Shown here piece by piece: positions 24,727 to 33,282 of a stretch of 64,000 bases of DNA. Below the pieces are notes generated by a model. It ran no database searches, was not told where the DNA came from, and was given only the letters and a program-made list of their open reading frames with translations. Position numbers and translations under genes: made by a program. The DNA comes from Planctomyces sp. SH-PL62 (GTDB taxonomy: Bacteria > Planctomycetota > Planctomycetia > Isosphaerales > Isosphaeraceae), in assembly GCF_001610895.1 (NCBI RefSeq), contig NZ_CP011273.1, forward strand, positions 6,386,001 through 6,450,000. Direction: 5' to 3'. Each line of letters begins with the position of its first letter. The stretch's first letter is position 1.

Positions 24727-25842
24727 ATGCGCGGACTGCTGGCGAGTCGGAGATTCTGGGCCGTCGTGCTCACCCTGTCGACCACGCTGGGCGTCGCGGC
24801 CCAGGAGGGGCGGCGGCGGGGCGGACGCGCCCTTCGCGACCAGGGGGGAGAGCCTTTGAAGAAGGTCCGGCCCCAGGGGGGAGACCCCCTCGCCCGCCAG
24901 GACGCCGCCAAGGGGGCGCCGGGGACCTACCATTATACGTTCAAGCTCCGCTCCTTCGACGGCACGCCGCTGGCGGCCTCGTACTATCCGTCGAAGCTCG
25001 GGGCCAACGCGCCGGTGGTGGTCCTGATCCACGAGCGCCAGCGCTCGCGCAAGGACTTCGAGGACAAGGTCCTGGAGTTCAAGGGCCGCGGCCTGGCCGA
25101 GCACCTCCAGGAGCAGACCTACGCCGTCTTCTCGATGGACCTTCGCGGCCAGGGCCAGAACCCGCGGCGCGCCCTCGCCGCCGACGACCGGGAGGCCATG
25201 GCCGACGACCTGCAGGCGGCCTACCAGTTCCTCCTGGACCGGCACAACCGGGGCGAGCTGAACGTCGGCAAGCTCGGCGTCGTGGGCGTCGGCGAGGGGG
25301 CGAACCTGGTCGCGGCCTGGGCCTACCAGCCCGGTGCCGCCGTCTCCACCGAGGGCCGCCCCGCCGACCTGTCCGCCCTCGTCCTCGTCTCCCCCCAGCC
25401 CGAAGGCTCCGGCTACATCCTCTCCCGGATCACCTCGCAACTCGCCCCCCGCGTCCCCATGCTCCTCATGGCCGGCAGCAAGGACTCCGCGTCGAAGGAC
25501 GCCGTCGAGGCCGCCCGAAAGGACCTGGAACGGAGCCGCGGCAACAAGATCGAACTCTTCCCCTCCTCGCTCCACGGCTACAAGCTCCTCCGCCTCGAAC
25601 CCGGCGCCGCCGACACCCTCGTGAAATACCTCGACTCCCACCTCAAACTCCGCCCCAACGAGTGGGAGCCCCGCTACAACCAGATCCCCGTCACCTACTC
25701 CGACATCCAGACCTCCCGCCCCCAGCCCGCCGAGAAGGCCAAGCCCGCCGAGAAGGCCAAGCCCGCCGAGAAAGCCAAGGCCGACGAGAAGGCCAAGCCC
25801 GCCGAGAAGGCCGAGCCCGATGGCGATTCCAAGAAATCCTAA
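24727..25842 (+). CDS. Exported alpha/beta-hydrolase-fold protein lacking the nucleophile
   Basis: The 371-residue protein has a signal peptide (MRGLLASRRFWAVVLTLSTT, cleavage near VAAQ) and a low-complexity linker (residues 28-65). A hydrolase-like domain (70-320) follows: FKLRSFDGTPLAASYYPSK, VVVLIHE, FSMDLRGQGQN, LVLVSPQPEG, MAGSKDSAS and FPSSLHGYKLL. At the nucleophile elbow it reads G187-V-G189-E-G191, where active relatives have G-x-S-x-G, so the catalytic serine is glycine. The D (SKD) and H (LHGY) positions remain. The tail is five 18-base repeats encoding PAEKAK-type units. It is probably a non-catalytic envelope protein. Loss of activity is an inference. Confidence 0.75.
   Translation: MRGLLASRRFWAVVLTLSTTLGVAAQEGRRRGGRALRDQGGEPLKKVRPQGGDPLARQDAAKGAPGTYHYTFKLRSFDGTPLAASYYPSKLGANAPVVVLIHERQRSRKDFEDKVLEFKGRGLAEHLQEQTYAVFSMDLRGQGQNPRRALAADDREAMADDLQAAYQFLLDRHNRGELNVGKLGVVGVGEGANLVAAWAYQPGAAVSTEGRPADLSALVLVSPQPEGSGYILSRITSQLAPRVPMLLMAGSKDSASKDAVEAARKDLERSRGNKIELFPSSLHGYKLLRLEPGAADTLVKYLDSHLKLRPNEWEPRYNQIPVTYSDIQTSRPQPAEKAKPAEKAKPAEKAKADEKAKPAEKAEPDGDSKKS
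25726..25815 (+). repeat. Five 18-base tandem repeats inside a coding region
   Basis: Units of CCCGCCGAGAAGGCCAAG, with single-base variants in units 3-5, encode PAEKAK, PAEKAK, PAEKAK, ADEKAK and PAEKAE. This makes a charged, proline-kinked tail of the kind that interacts with anionic wall polymers. Confidence 0.85.
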
Positions 25843-25855
25843 GGAATAAGGACTA

Positions 25856-25876
25856 GCCTCGCGGCCGATGCGAGGC
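25856..25876 (+). terminator. Hairpin after the 371-aa gene
   Basis: GCCTCGC and GCGAGGC form a perfect 7-base stem around GGCCGAT, 13 bases after the stop codon. There is no T-tract, so it may be a weak or Rho-assisted terminator. Confidence 0.35.
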
Positions 25877-25930
25877 GACAATACCCCATGGCCTTACAGA
25901 TGTAAGACGACGGGAGCGGAGGGCAGCGCG

Positions 25931-26713
25931 ATGAGCATGTTCTCGGACGATCCGACGTGGCCGGTGGGGATCTTGCTGCTGGTCGCGGCGTGCTGCTTCG
26001 TGGCCTTGAAGGCGAGGCAGGAGGGGAAATACCTGGTCTGGGGGCTGTCGGCCCTGGGCCTGGCGGTGCTGGTGGTGGGGGTGGAGTGGCTCTGGGTGAC
26101 GGATGAGGAGCGGATCGAGGCGGTGGTCTACGACCTGCGGCGTTCGCTCCTGGCGTCGGATTCGGCGGGGCTGCTGGCGCACCTGACGCCCGACGTGCAG
26201 TACGTCCAGACCGGCGAGTCGATGCCGTCGGCGGCCACCCGGGCCCTGATCCAGGCGAGCCTGGCGAACTCGAAGTTCGACATGGTCCGGATCCGGGGCC
26301 TGCAAACCAGCGCGGGGAAGCAGACGCGGCGGGGGAAGGCCGAGTTCAAGGTCTTCGTCCGGGGGAACGTCGAGGGGCCGTTCGGCATGGGAGGGGCGGG
26401 CGCGGCCGACACGGCCTGGTCGTTGGGGTTCGAGGAGACCAAGCCCGGCGTCTGGAAGGTGAACCGCATCACCCCCATCACGCTCCCCTACAATCCGGCG
26501 ATGCTCGCCGGCGCGGCGGGACGCCTGCCGGGCGGCGGTGATGGGATCGGGAGGGGGAATGGGAGCGGTCGCGACATCGACCCCAGCCTGACCCCTTTCC
26601 CCGTACCGGGATCGGGACCGAACGACCCGGGCCCCCGCCGGGGCCGCTTCCGATTCGACCGCAAGAGCCTGGGCCGCGAGCGCGAACACGGCCGCAACGG
26701 CTCCGATCGGTGA
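25931..26713 (+). CDS. Membrane protein of unknown function
   Basis: The 260-residue product starts at ATG 25931, with GGAGGGC seven bases upstream. Two membrane spans (about residues 10-28 and 36-54) are joined by a short basic loop, so most of the protein lies on one side of the membrane. A soluble domain (60-190) has the look of an NTF2/SnoaL-like alpha+beta fold (VVYDLRRSLLASDSAGLLAHL, FKVFVRGNVEG, WSLGFEETKPGVWKVNRITP). This is judged by pattern only. The C-terminus is Gly/Pro/Arg-rich and disordered. It converges with the next lipoprotein gene. Confidence 0.6.
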   Translation: MSMFSDDPTWPVGILLLVAACCFVALKARQEGKYLVWGLSALGLAVLVVGVEWLWVTDEERIEAVVYDLRRSLLASDSAGLLAHLTPDVQYVQTGESMPSAATRALIQASLANSKFDMVRIRGLQTSAGKQTRRGKAEFKVFVRGNVEGPFGMGGAGAADTAWSLGFEETKPGVWKVNRITPITLPYNPAMLAGAAGRLPGGGDGIGRGNGSGRDIDPSLTPFPVPGSGPNDPGPRRGRFRFDRKSLGREREHGRNGSDR

Positions 26714-26750
26714 GCCGTCGCGGCCGGGGCGGCTTCACTTCAACTCGACC

Positions 26751-27212
26751 TCAGGACGACTTGCCGGCCGGCGCCGCGGCCGTGCCGGCGGCCTTGGGGG
26801 CGGCCTTGAACTCGTCGGCGGTCATCTTGCGGATGTCGCGGTTCTTCATCAGGACGTAGCCCCCCTGCTCGGGCGTCGCCTTCTCGTAGGCGAGGACCTC
26901 GTCGGCCGAGTCGCCGTCGCCTTCGATCGAGAGGTCGTCGAGCTTGACGCCCCAGATCACCACGATCTCGCCGTTCTTCACCGCGTTGACCCCTTCGGGG
27001 TTGCCGTCGGCGAAGGTCGCGATGTCCTTCGGGCCCGTCGGGGCCTTGTCCTTCAACTGCCAGTGGGCGCGATAGATCTGGCCGACCTGGGCCAGCGGCC
27101 CGTTCTCGGACGTGGCCGACGTGATGCTCTCGGTCGTGCCGGAGCCACCGCAACCTCCGAGGGTCCCCAGGCAGGCGGCGAGGCCCATCGCCGCGATGAC
27201 GGATCGAAACAT
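26751..27212 (-). CDS. Small lipoprotein (DUF1559 partner 2)
   Basis: The 153-residue protein has a lipoprotein signal peptide ending in the lipobox LGGC (Cys 21), then GGSGTTES and a compact domain: LAQVGQIYRAHWQLKDKAPT, EIVVIWGVKLDD, EVLAYEKATPEQGGYVLM. The Ala/Lys-rich tail is disordered. The pattern of a secreted, lipid-anchored protein just downstream of a DUF1559 gene is repeated at 19767-21396 and 51890-53604. Here a 272-base MITE-like element separates the pair. Function unknown. Confidence 0.75.
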   Translation of the reverse strand: MFRSVIAAMGLAACLGTLGGCGGSGTTESITSATSENGPLAQVGQIYRAHWQLKDKAPTGPKDIATFADGNPEGVNAVKNGEIVVIWGVKLDDLSIEGDGDSADEVLAYEKATPEQGGYVLMKNRDIRKMTADEFKAAPKAAGTAAAPAGKSS

Positions 27213-27590
27213 GCGATCTCCCTGCTGTCGGTCGAGATGGAATGCGCGAGACCGGACGGCGTGCCCCGAGGGGAGCCGCCCGGTCGTCGGGCGTGGATTC
27301 GGTCCGGTCGAGGCCGATCAGAGCCTGTCCCGGAAGTCTGCTTCTCCGGACCATAACGGCCTTCCCCCCTGGCGGGGGAAGGTGGCCCGAAGGGCCGGAT
27401 GAGGGGGGGACGAGCGACCCGCCCCTCGGAGTTCCAGGGGCCGTCCCGAGGCCGTCGGCCCGGGCGGGAGGCCCCGAAATCCGAAGCTCGCCGCGGGCGT
27501 CCCCCCCTCATCTGACGCCTTCGGCGTCTGTCTTCCCGCCGGGGGGGGAAGACCGTCCCAGCTCGCCTCTCGCCCTTATGGGACAGGCTC
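27213..27590. other. Gap between DUF1559 gene 2 and its lipoprotein gene, mostly a mobile element
   Basis: Nearly all of it is the element listed at 27320-27591. The remaining 107 bases next to the lipoprotein gene hold its leader. A GGGAGATCGC stretch close to the start may be the ribosome-binding site. No gene was seen. Confidence 0.5.
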
Positions 27591-27591
27591 T
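27320..27591. mobile_element. MITE-like element with IS5-type terminal repeats and an internal palindrome (copy 4)
   Basis: AGAGCCTGTCCC (27320-27331) is exactly repeated in inverse at 27580-27591, giving 12-base terminal inverted repeats of the kind found at the ends of many IS5-family elements. No transposase is inside. The interior holds the dispersed palindrome: left arm 27370-27412 (CTTCCCCCCTGGCGGGGGAAGG, then GGCCGGATGAGGGGGGG) and right arm 27505-27557. The right end abuts the stop codon of the DUF1559 gene. I could not see a convincing target-site duplication. Confidence 0.6.
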
Positions 27592-28658
27592 TAGAGCGAG
27601 TCGGCGCTGATGATCTCGCCGGCGCCCTTGGTCCCCAGGGCCCTCCAGGTATCAATGCTGACCGAGTCCTTGACGAAGCGGACCGATCCGTCGGCCAGGC
27701 CGACGTTCACCCCGCCGGAGTGGAAGCTCCGCGCGGCCATGTGCGCCGCCCCGGCGACCGCGTCGGTGCAGTCGAAGCCCTTGTAATTGGGCGGGATGGT
27801 GTGGCTGTAGACGTGCAGGAACTGGGTGGCCCGGTAGTACTGGAGGCCCCGGTAGTTCAGCGGGGAATACGTGCTGGCGTCGCAGTCGGCGGGGGGGATG
27901 TAGTTGCCGGCCGTGGTCGTCCAGCCCTGCGAGCGGTGGACCATGTTCCGGTCCGTGAGGACCGCGACGGACGACCCGGTCGACGGCATGGTGGACCGCT
28001 TGGTCTCGGAGAACATCGCCGTGTTGGTCGTCCCGTCGCTGATCGAGGCGATCGTGACGACGTTCATCACCTTGCGGAAGTCCGGGTTGGTGGCCAGGCT
28101 GCCGGTCAGGTTCATCTGGATGTTGAAGATCCCCACCCGGGAGGTCTCGGTCTCGGCCGTCCCCGAGGCGGTGCTGAAGAGCTGGGCGGCCGTCGCGCCG
28201 ATGCTCCCGTAGTAGTTGTTCGTGCCCAAGGACAGGCCCGCCTCGGTCATCCGCGAGCTGGAGGCGTCCGACGGGCAGAGGAACGCGGAGATCTGCTGGG
28301 TCCTCGCCGTCTTGTTCTCGACGTTGGAATGGACGTCGAGCTGGAAATTGAACGCCGAGAACAGGCTCGACTGCTCCATATAAGGCAGGATCATCGTCAG
28401 CACGGCACCGCGGATGAAGCCGACCGAACCGGGCCCCTTGGGGACCGGGCCCTGGCCGTCCGGGAACCGATTGTTCGTCGACTCGAAGTTGTGCACCGCC
28501 AGGCCGAGCTGCTTCAGGTTGTTGACGCACTGGGCGCGGCGGGCCGCCTCGCGGGCCGACTGCACGGCCGGGAGCAAAAGCGCGATCAGGACGGCGATGA
28601 TCGCGATCACCACGAGAAGCTCGATCAGGGTGAACCCGGAACGTTTCGATGCAGGCAT
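27591..28658 (-). CDS. DUF1559 pseudopilin-like protein 2
   Basis: The 355-residue protein starts [19 protein letters not shown], a class III signal with cleavage between G and F. The conserved helix [18 protein letters not shown] and [16 protein letters not shown] follow. The H-x9-DG motif is [18 protein letters not shown], and the usual ending ([11 protein letters not shown]) is intact. Its function is unknown beyond likely export as a pseudopilin-like surface protein. The stop codon is the first triplet at the border of a MITE-like element, so the insertion fell exactly at the gene end without damaging it. Confidence 0.9.
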   Translation of the reverse strand: MPASKRSGFTLIELLVVIAIIAVLIALLLPAVQSAREAARRAQCVNNLKQLGLAVHNFESTNNRFPDGQGPVPKGPGSVGFIRGAVLTMILPYMEQSSLFSAFNFQLDVHSNVENKTARTQQISAFLCPSDASSSRMTEAGLSLGTNNYYGSIGATAAQLFSTASGTAETETSRVGIFNIQMNLTGSLATNPDFRKVMNVVTIASISDGTTNTAMFSETKRSTMPSTGSSVAVLTDRNMVHRSQGWTTTAGNYIPPADCDASTYSPLNYRGLQYYRATQFLHVYSHTIPPNYKGFDCTDAVAGAAHMAARSFHSGGVNVGLADGSVRFVKDSVSIDTWRALGTKGAGEIISADSL

Positions 28659-29305
28659 GACCTCTCCCCACCGGGGGCTCCGACCGCGATACGCCGCGGC
28701 GGGACGACTCCTGGTTGATAAACGAACCTGAATAAAAGACGAAATCCGACGGAGAACGACGCCGCTTCGCGCCGCCCCCGCCAGATCAGGTGGCGCTACT
28801 CGCGCCGCCCGAACACGATCATGAAGCTCGTCGAGGGCGCAGCGGAAACCGCCCCCGGCGCCGAAGGCAACCGAGGATCAACAAATCTTCGACAATCGCG
28901 CGCAAGATTAACGCTTGTCAAGAATGAGAATCGAAAGGGCGGGCTGCATATCCAATCCCGATTCAATGCTCGCTGCCGGCATCATCGTGAATGGACTTTA
29001 TCCATTGGTAATACGACCCCGTCAGATCGTCAACCCCCCATAAGAAATTGGATGATTCCTCGGTGGCGGCGTCGTCGCGACGCCACAATTTCGAGGCCGA
29101 CGGTCTTAAAAGGAAAGCGGCGGTCTCGGTACATTCTTCGATGCCGCCGCGGCCGGGGCGTCGAAATCGGTCGAAAATATGCTTCTGCCCCGGTCGAACC
29201 CGACTGTAGAATGCGCCCTTCATGGGGCGATGGAGCTGGGGCGTCGGACGATCTCGGCGGTCGATCTCCGAGGGAACTGGACGCCTCCTGGCGTGCGAGG
29301 TGACG
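28659..29305. other. Long divergent intergenic region
   Basis: About 650 bases lie between DUF1559 gene 2 and the Ser/Thr kinase gene. Base composition between 28720 and 29120 is clearly more AT-rich than average. TAGAAT at 29207-29212 looks like a -10 box for the kinase but has only a poor -35 (TTCTGC at 29183). TTGACA on the minus strand (28916-28921) lacks a -10 partner. No gene was recognised. Confidence 0.45.
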
Positions 29306-32300
29306 ATGGACTCGGATCGGGACCTGCTGTTCGGCCTGCTCGCGTTCCAGGCCGGGGCCCTCGACGCGGACCAGCTCGCCGAGACGTGCGCGGGGGGGGA
29401 CGGGGGCCGGACCCTCGGCGCGCGGGCGATCCTGACCGATGAGCAGCAGGGGGCGATCGACCGGCTGGTCGAGGAGAGGCTGGCGCGGCACGGCGGGGAC
29501 GTCGCGGCGACCCTGGCCGCGACGTTCGACGGCCGCTCGCTCGACGCGCTTCGAGGGCCGGGCGCCCCGGCGGGGGAGGTCGCGGCGACCATCGGCGGGC
29601 CGGCCGGCCACGTCCTGATCTCGACCCTGGACGGGGGGGAGGGCGGCGAACACGCGTCCCGCGATCATCGCTACGCGTTGTCCCAGATCCACGCCAAGGG
29701 GGGCGTCGGCCAGGTTTGGCGGGCGCGCGACGCCTCGCTCGGCCGGGAGATCGCGCTCAAGGAGCTGCGTCCCGAGTCGACGGGCGACTCGCTGGCCTGG
29801 TCGCGATTCCTGTACGAGGCGAAGGTGACGGCCCGGCTGGAGCATCCCGGCGTCGTCCCGGTATATGAAATGTCGGGCGGCGCGTCCCCATATTACACGA
29901 TGCGATTCGTCAAGGGGCGGACGCTCAGCGAGGCGACCCGCGCCTATCATAAGGCGAGGGCCGCCGGCTCCCCGACCGACGTGGACCTGGTGAAGCTGCT
30001 GACGGCCTTCGTCTCCATCTGCCACGCGATCGACTACGCCCACTCGCGAGGGATCATCCACCGCGACCTCAAGGGGCAGAACGTCGTCCTGGGAGATTTC
30101 GGCGAGGTCATCGTGCTCGACTGGGGCCTCGCCAAGCAGGTCGGCGAGGACCACGAGGCCCCCGGCGCGACGGACGTCGAAGCCCCCTCCGCCCCCGAGC
30201 CCCCCACCTTCGCCGGCGGCGAGGAAGACCTCGCCACGCTGGCCTTCGAACCCGGCCGCGACGGCGACGCCCCGACCGGCGTCGGCCCGACGCTCGCGGG
30301 CGAGCCGGGCCCCCCGCCGCCGCCCGCCGACTCAGACTTCCGGACGCCCAGGAAGGAGTCGGGCGCGGGCCCGGAGGGGACGATCCAGGGCCAGCTTCTG
30401 GGGACGCCCAGCTACATGGCGCCCGAGCAGGCCCGGGGGCGGCACGACCTGGTCGACTTCCGCACCGACGTCTACGGCCTGGGCGCCATCCTTTATGAGG
30501 TGCTCGCCGGCCAGCCGCCGTTCCACGCCAGGCAGACGGCCGCGATCCTCCACAAGGTCGTCAACGAGCCCCCCGCGCCGGCCCGGTCGCACAACCCGGA
30601 CGCCCCGCTCGACCTCCAGGCGGCCTGCCTGAAGGCGCTGGCCAAGGACCGGGACGATCGATATCAGACGGCCGGCGACCTGGCGAGGGAGGTGCAGCGG
30701 CACCTCGCCGACGAGCCCGTGACCGCCTACGACGAGCCCCGAACCCGTCGCATCGCCCGATGGGCGCGCAAGCATCGCACGGCGGTCGCCGCGGCGGTGG
30801 TCTTGCTGGGGGTCTCCACGGTCGCCTCGGGCGTGGGCGCCGTGGTGGTCAACGGCTGGCGGGACGAGGCCGAAGCCCAGGGCGCCGTGGCCCGCCAGAC
30901 CGTCGACGACATGTACGCCAGGGTCGGCGAAAGCTGGCTGGAAGATCGGCTCGACCCGCTCCAGAAGGAGTTCCTGGAGAAGACCGTCGCCTTCTACGAA
31001 GGCCGCGCGAAGGGGGACGACGACGCCCCGGCGGCGCGCCTGGAACACGGCCGGATGCTCCAGCGCATGGCCGACGTCTACGCCAAGCTCGGCCGGTTCG
31101 AAGACGCCGAGCGGGCTTACCGCCGCAGCCTGGACCGGCTCCGTCCCCTCTTCGCCGCCGACCGCCGCAGGAATAGCGACGCCCGACGCGCCCTGGCCTC
31201 GACCCAGGCCCGGTTCGCCGAGGCCCTCTTCCGCCGGGACCGCTTCGACGAGGCCGCCCCGCTGTTCGACGGGGCCGAAGACCTGATGCGGCCCCTCGCC
31301 TCCCCCGCGACCGGGACGGTCGACGACCGCCGGCTGCTGGCCCGCGCCCTGCTGGGGAAGGGCCAGTTGCTCCGCCGCAAGGGGGACCTGGCCGCCGCCG
31401 GGCCCGCCTACGTCTCGGCCCGCGAATTGCTCGAGAAGGCCAGGGCCGCCGCCCCAGACTCGCCCGAGGTCCGTGGCGAACTGGCCCGCGCCGAGGACTA
31501 TCTGGCCCGATACGGCCGCGAGACGGGCGATCGGGAGGAAGCCGAGGCCGCCTCCCGGCGCGGCTACGACCTGCTCGACGCCCTGGTCGCCGAACTCCCC
31601 ACCATCCCCCGCCACCGCGAGGCCCTCGCCCACGCTTGCGCCGAGCTGGGCTGGTTCGCCTACGACGCCTCCCGGTTCGAGGACGCCGCGACCCTCTGGG
31701 GACGCGGCTACCGCGAGGCGTCGAGGCTCGCCGAGGACTACCCCGACCGCCCCGAGTACGCCCGCAACCTGGCCGCCGCCGCGACCAACTACGGCGGCGT
31801 CCTCGTCGACCTGGCCCGCGTCCGCGAGGCCGAGCCGATCCTCAAGCAGGCCGTCGAACTGAACACGACCCTGGCCGGGCGCTCGCCCGACGACCGCCCG
31901 GTCCGATTCGACCTGGCCAAATGCCACTTCAACCTCGGCTATCTCCACCTGAAGCGGGGGCGGATCGACGAGGCCGTCGCCGAGATCGAGAAGGCCCGCG
32001 ACCTGAACGCGGCGCTCGTCGCGGCGCAGCCCGAGGTCCCCCGGAACCGGCATTTCCAGGCCACTTTCCTCCGCCGACTGGGCGAGGCCCTCGACGCCGC
32101 CGGCCGCCCCGGGGCCGAAGCCGCCTACGTCGAGGCGCTCGGCCTGCTGGAGAAGCTGACGGCCGAGCATCCCGACAACGCCGGATATCGGCTCGATTTG
32201 GCCCGCTGCCTGACCGGCCTCGGCAACCGGAAGGTCGCCGAGGGCCGGCTCGACGAGGCCGAGAAGGCGTTCGCCGACGCCCTCGCCGCGCTCGACGCCC

Positions 32301-33142
32301 TGGCCGCCGGCCCGGCGAAGCCCCCGGTCGAGGTCCTCCGCGAGACGTCCATCGTCCTGAGCAACCTGGGGAGCACCCGTCAGGGGGCCGGGAAGGGGGA
32401 CGCCGAGGAGCCGATCCGGCGAGCCGTGGCGATCTCCGAGGAGCTGGCCCGCCGCGAGCCGCCGGCCGACGGCGACGTCGAATCGCTGGCCGTCGCCCGT
32501 GCGACCCTGGCCGACTCGCTCCAGGGCCGAGGGGACGCCGCCGCCGAGGCCGCGCCGCTGCTCGCGAAGGCGGTCGAGGGGATGAAGGGGCTCGTCGAGA
32601 AGTCCCCCGCCGCCCCCGACCGCCACTACTATCTGGGCTACATGCTCGCCAGGCGGGCCGCCGCCTCGACCCGCCCCGAGGACGCCCGGCCGATGCTCGA
32701 AGAGGCCGTCGCCCACGACCGGCAGGCCGTCGAGCTGACCTCAGGCCGGAACCCCGCCTATCGCGAACTGCTCACCCAGACGCTCGGGGAGCTCGCCGAC
32801 GCCGACCTGAAGCTGGCCGCCTACGAGGAGGCGCGGCGGGTCGCGCTGGAGATCCCCCGCGAGGCCGTCGCCCACGCCCCGAGCTGCGTCGCCGCCGCCC
32901 GGCTCCTGGCGAGGATGGCGTCCCAGGCCCGGGCCGACGACAAGCTCGACGCGCCCCGCCGCGACGAGCTTGAGCGCAAGGGGCTCTCCGGCGCCGTCCT
33001 CATGCTTCGCGAGGCCCTCGACGCCGACCCCAAGCTCGACGCCGACGTGAAGGCCGACCCCGCGTTCAAGGAACTGCTGGCCCACGCCCAGTTCCAGCTC
33101 CTCCTCGGCAGCCTCGCCCCCCCCGCCGACGCGGCGAAGTGA
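29306..33142 (+). CDS. Ser/Thr protein kinase with large TPR region
   Basis: From ATG 29306 the protein has 1278 residues. An N-terminal region typical of planctomycete kinases (1-120) precedes the kinase domain (122-475). The Gly loop is KGGVGQVW, the ATP lysine is K152 (ALKEL), and the catalytic loop HRDLKGQN has D254 and N259. The metal-binding motif is DWG (D272) instead of DFG, and the activation segment ends MAPEQ. An Asp/Pro-rich insert lies between DWGLAK and the MAPEQ block. One membrane span (about 491-515) leads to some 750 residues of TPR-like helical repeats outside the membrane. It is probably a receptor-like signalling kinase. The extracellular cue and the targets are unknown. 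Confidence 0.9.
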   Translation: MDSDRDLLFGLLAFQAGALDADQLAETCAGGDGGRTLGARAILTDEQQGAIDRLVEERLARHGGDVAATLAATFDGRSLDALRGPGAPAGEVAATIGGPAGHVLISTLDGGEGGEHASRDHRYALSQIHAKGGVGQVWRARDASLGREIALKELRPESTGDSLAWSRFLYEAKVTARLEHPGVVPVYEMSGGASPYYTMRFVKGRTLSEATRAYHKARAAGSPTDVDLVKLLTAFVSICHAIDYAHSRGIIHRDLKGQNVVLGDFGEVIVLDWGLAKQVGEDHEAPGATDVEAPSAPEPPTFAGGEEDLATLAFEPGRDGDAPTGVGPTLAGEPGPPPPPADSDFRTPRKESGAGPEGTIQGQLLGTPSYMAPEQARGRHDLVDFRTDVYGLGAILYEVLAGQPPFHARQTAAILHKVVNEPPAPARSHNPDAPLDLQAACLKALAKDRDDRYQTAGDLAREVQRHLADEPVTAYDEPRTRRIARWARKHRTAVAAAVVLLGVSTVASGVGAVVVNGWRDEAEAQGAVARQTVDDMYARVGESWLEDRLDPLQKEFLEKTVAFYEGRAKGDDDAPAARLEHGRMLQRMADVYAKLGRFEDAERAYRRSLDRLRPLFAADRRRNSDARRALASTQARFAEALFRRDRFDEAAPLFDGAEDLMRPLASPATGTVDDRRLLARALLGKGQLLRRKGDLAAAGPAYVSARELLEKARAAAPDSPEVRGELARAEDYLARYGRETGDREEAEAASRRGYDLLDALVAELPTIPRHREALAHACAELGWFAYDASRFEDAATLWGRGYREASRLAEDYPDRPEYARNLAAAATNYGGVLVDLARVREAEPILKQAVELNTTLAGRSPDDRPVRFDLAKCHFNLGYLHLKRGRIDEAVAEIEKARDLNAALVAAQPEVPRNRHFQATFLRRLGEALDAAGRPGAEAAYVEALGLLEKLTAEHPDNAGYRLDLARCLTGLGNRKVAEGRLDEAEKAFADALAALDALAAGPAKPPVEVLRETSIVLSNLGSTRQGAGKGDAEEPIRRAVAISEELARREPPADGDVESLAVARATLADSLQGRGDAAAEAAPLLAKAVEGMKGLVEKSPAAPDRHYYLGYMLARRAAASTRPEDARPMLEEAVAHDRQAVELTSGRNPAYRELLTQTLGELADADLKLAAYEEARRVALEIPREAVAHAPSCVAAARLLARMASQARADDKLDAPRRDELERKGLSGAVLMLREALDADPKLDADVKADPAFKELLAHAQFQLLLGSLAPPADAAK

Positions 33143-33148
33143 CCCTCG

Positions 33149-33175
33149 GGCCGGGGGGCCGCCGCCCGGCCTTTT
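33149..33175 (+). terminator. Intrinsic terminator of the kinase gene
   Basis: GGCCGGG (33149-33155) pairs with CCCGGCC (33165-33171) around a 9-base loop and is followed directly by TTTTCT, a few bases past the stop codon. This is a standard Rho-independent layout. Confidence 0.65.
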
Positions 33176-33282
33176 CTCGCTGGGGTGTGGGGGGCGGGGG
33201 TCGGATGCTATAAACTGGCGGGCCGTACCGCGCCTCGCCGCGAGAACCTCTCCCCTCCCACCCGATCGATCGAGGGCGCCTC

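Noticed and set aside
28893-28921. TTGACA on the minus strand before DUF1559 gene 2
   Set aside because: The sequence 17 bases downstream is GC-rich (CGATTG) and cannot serve as a -10 box.
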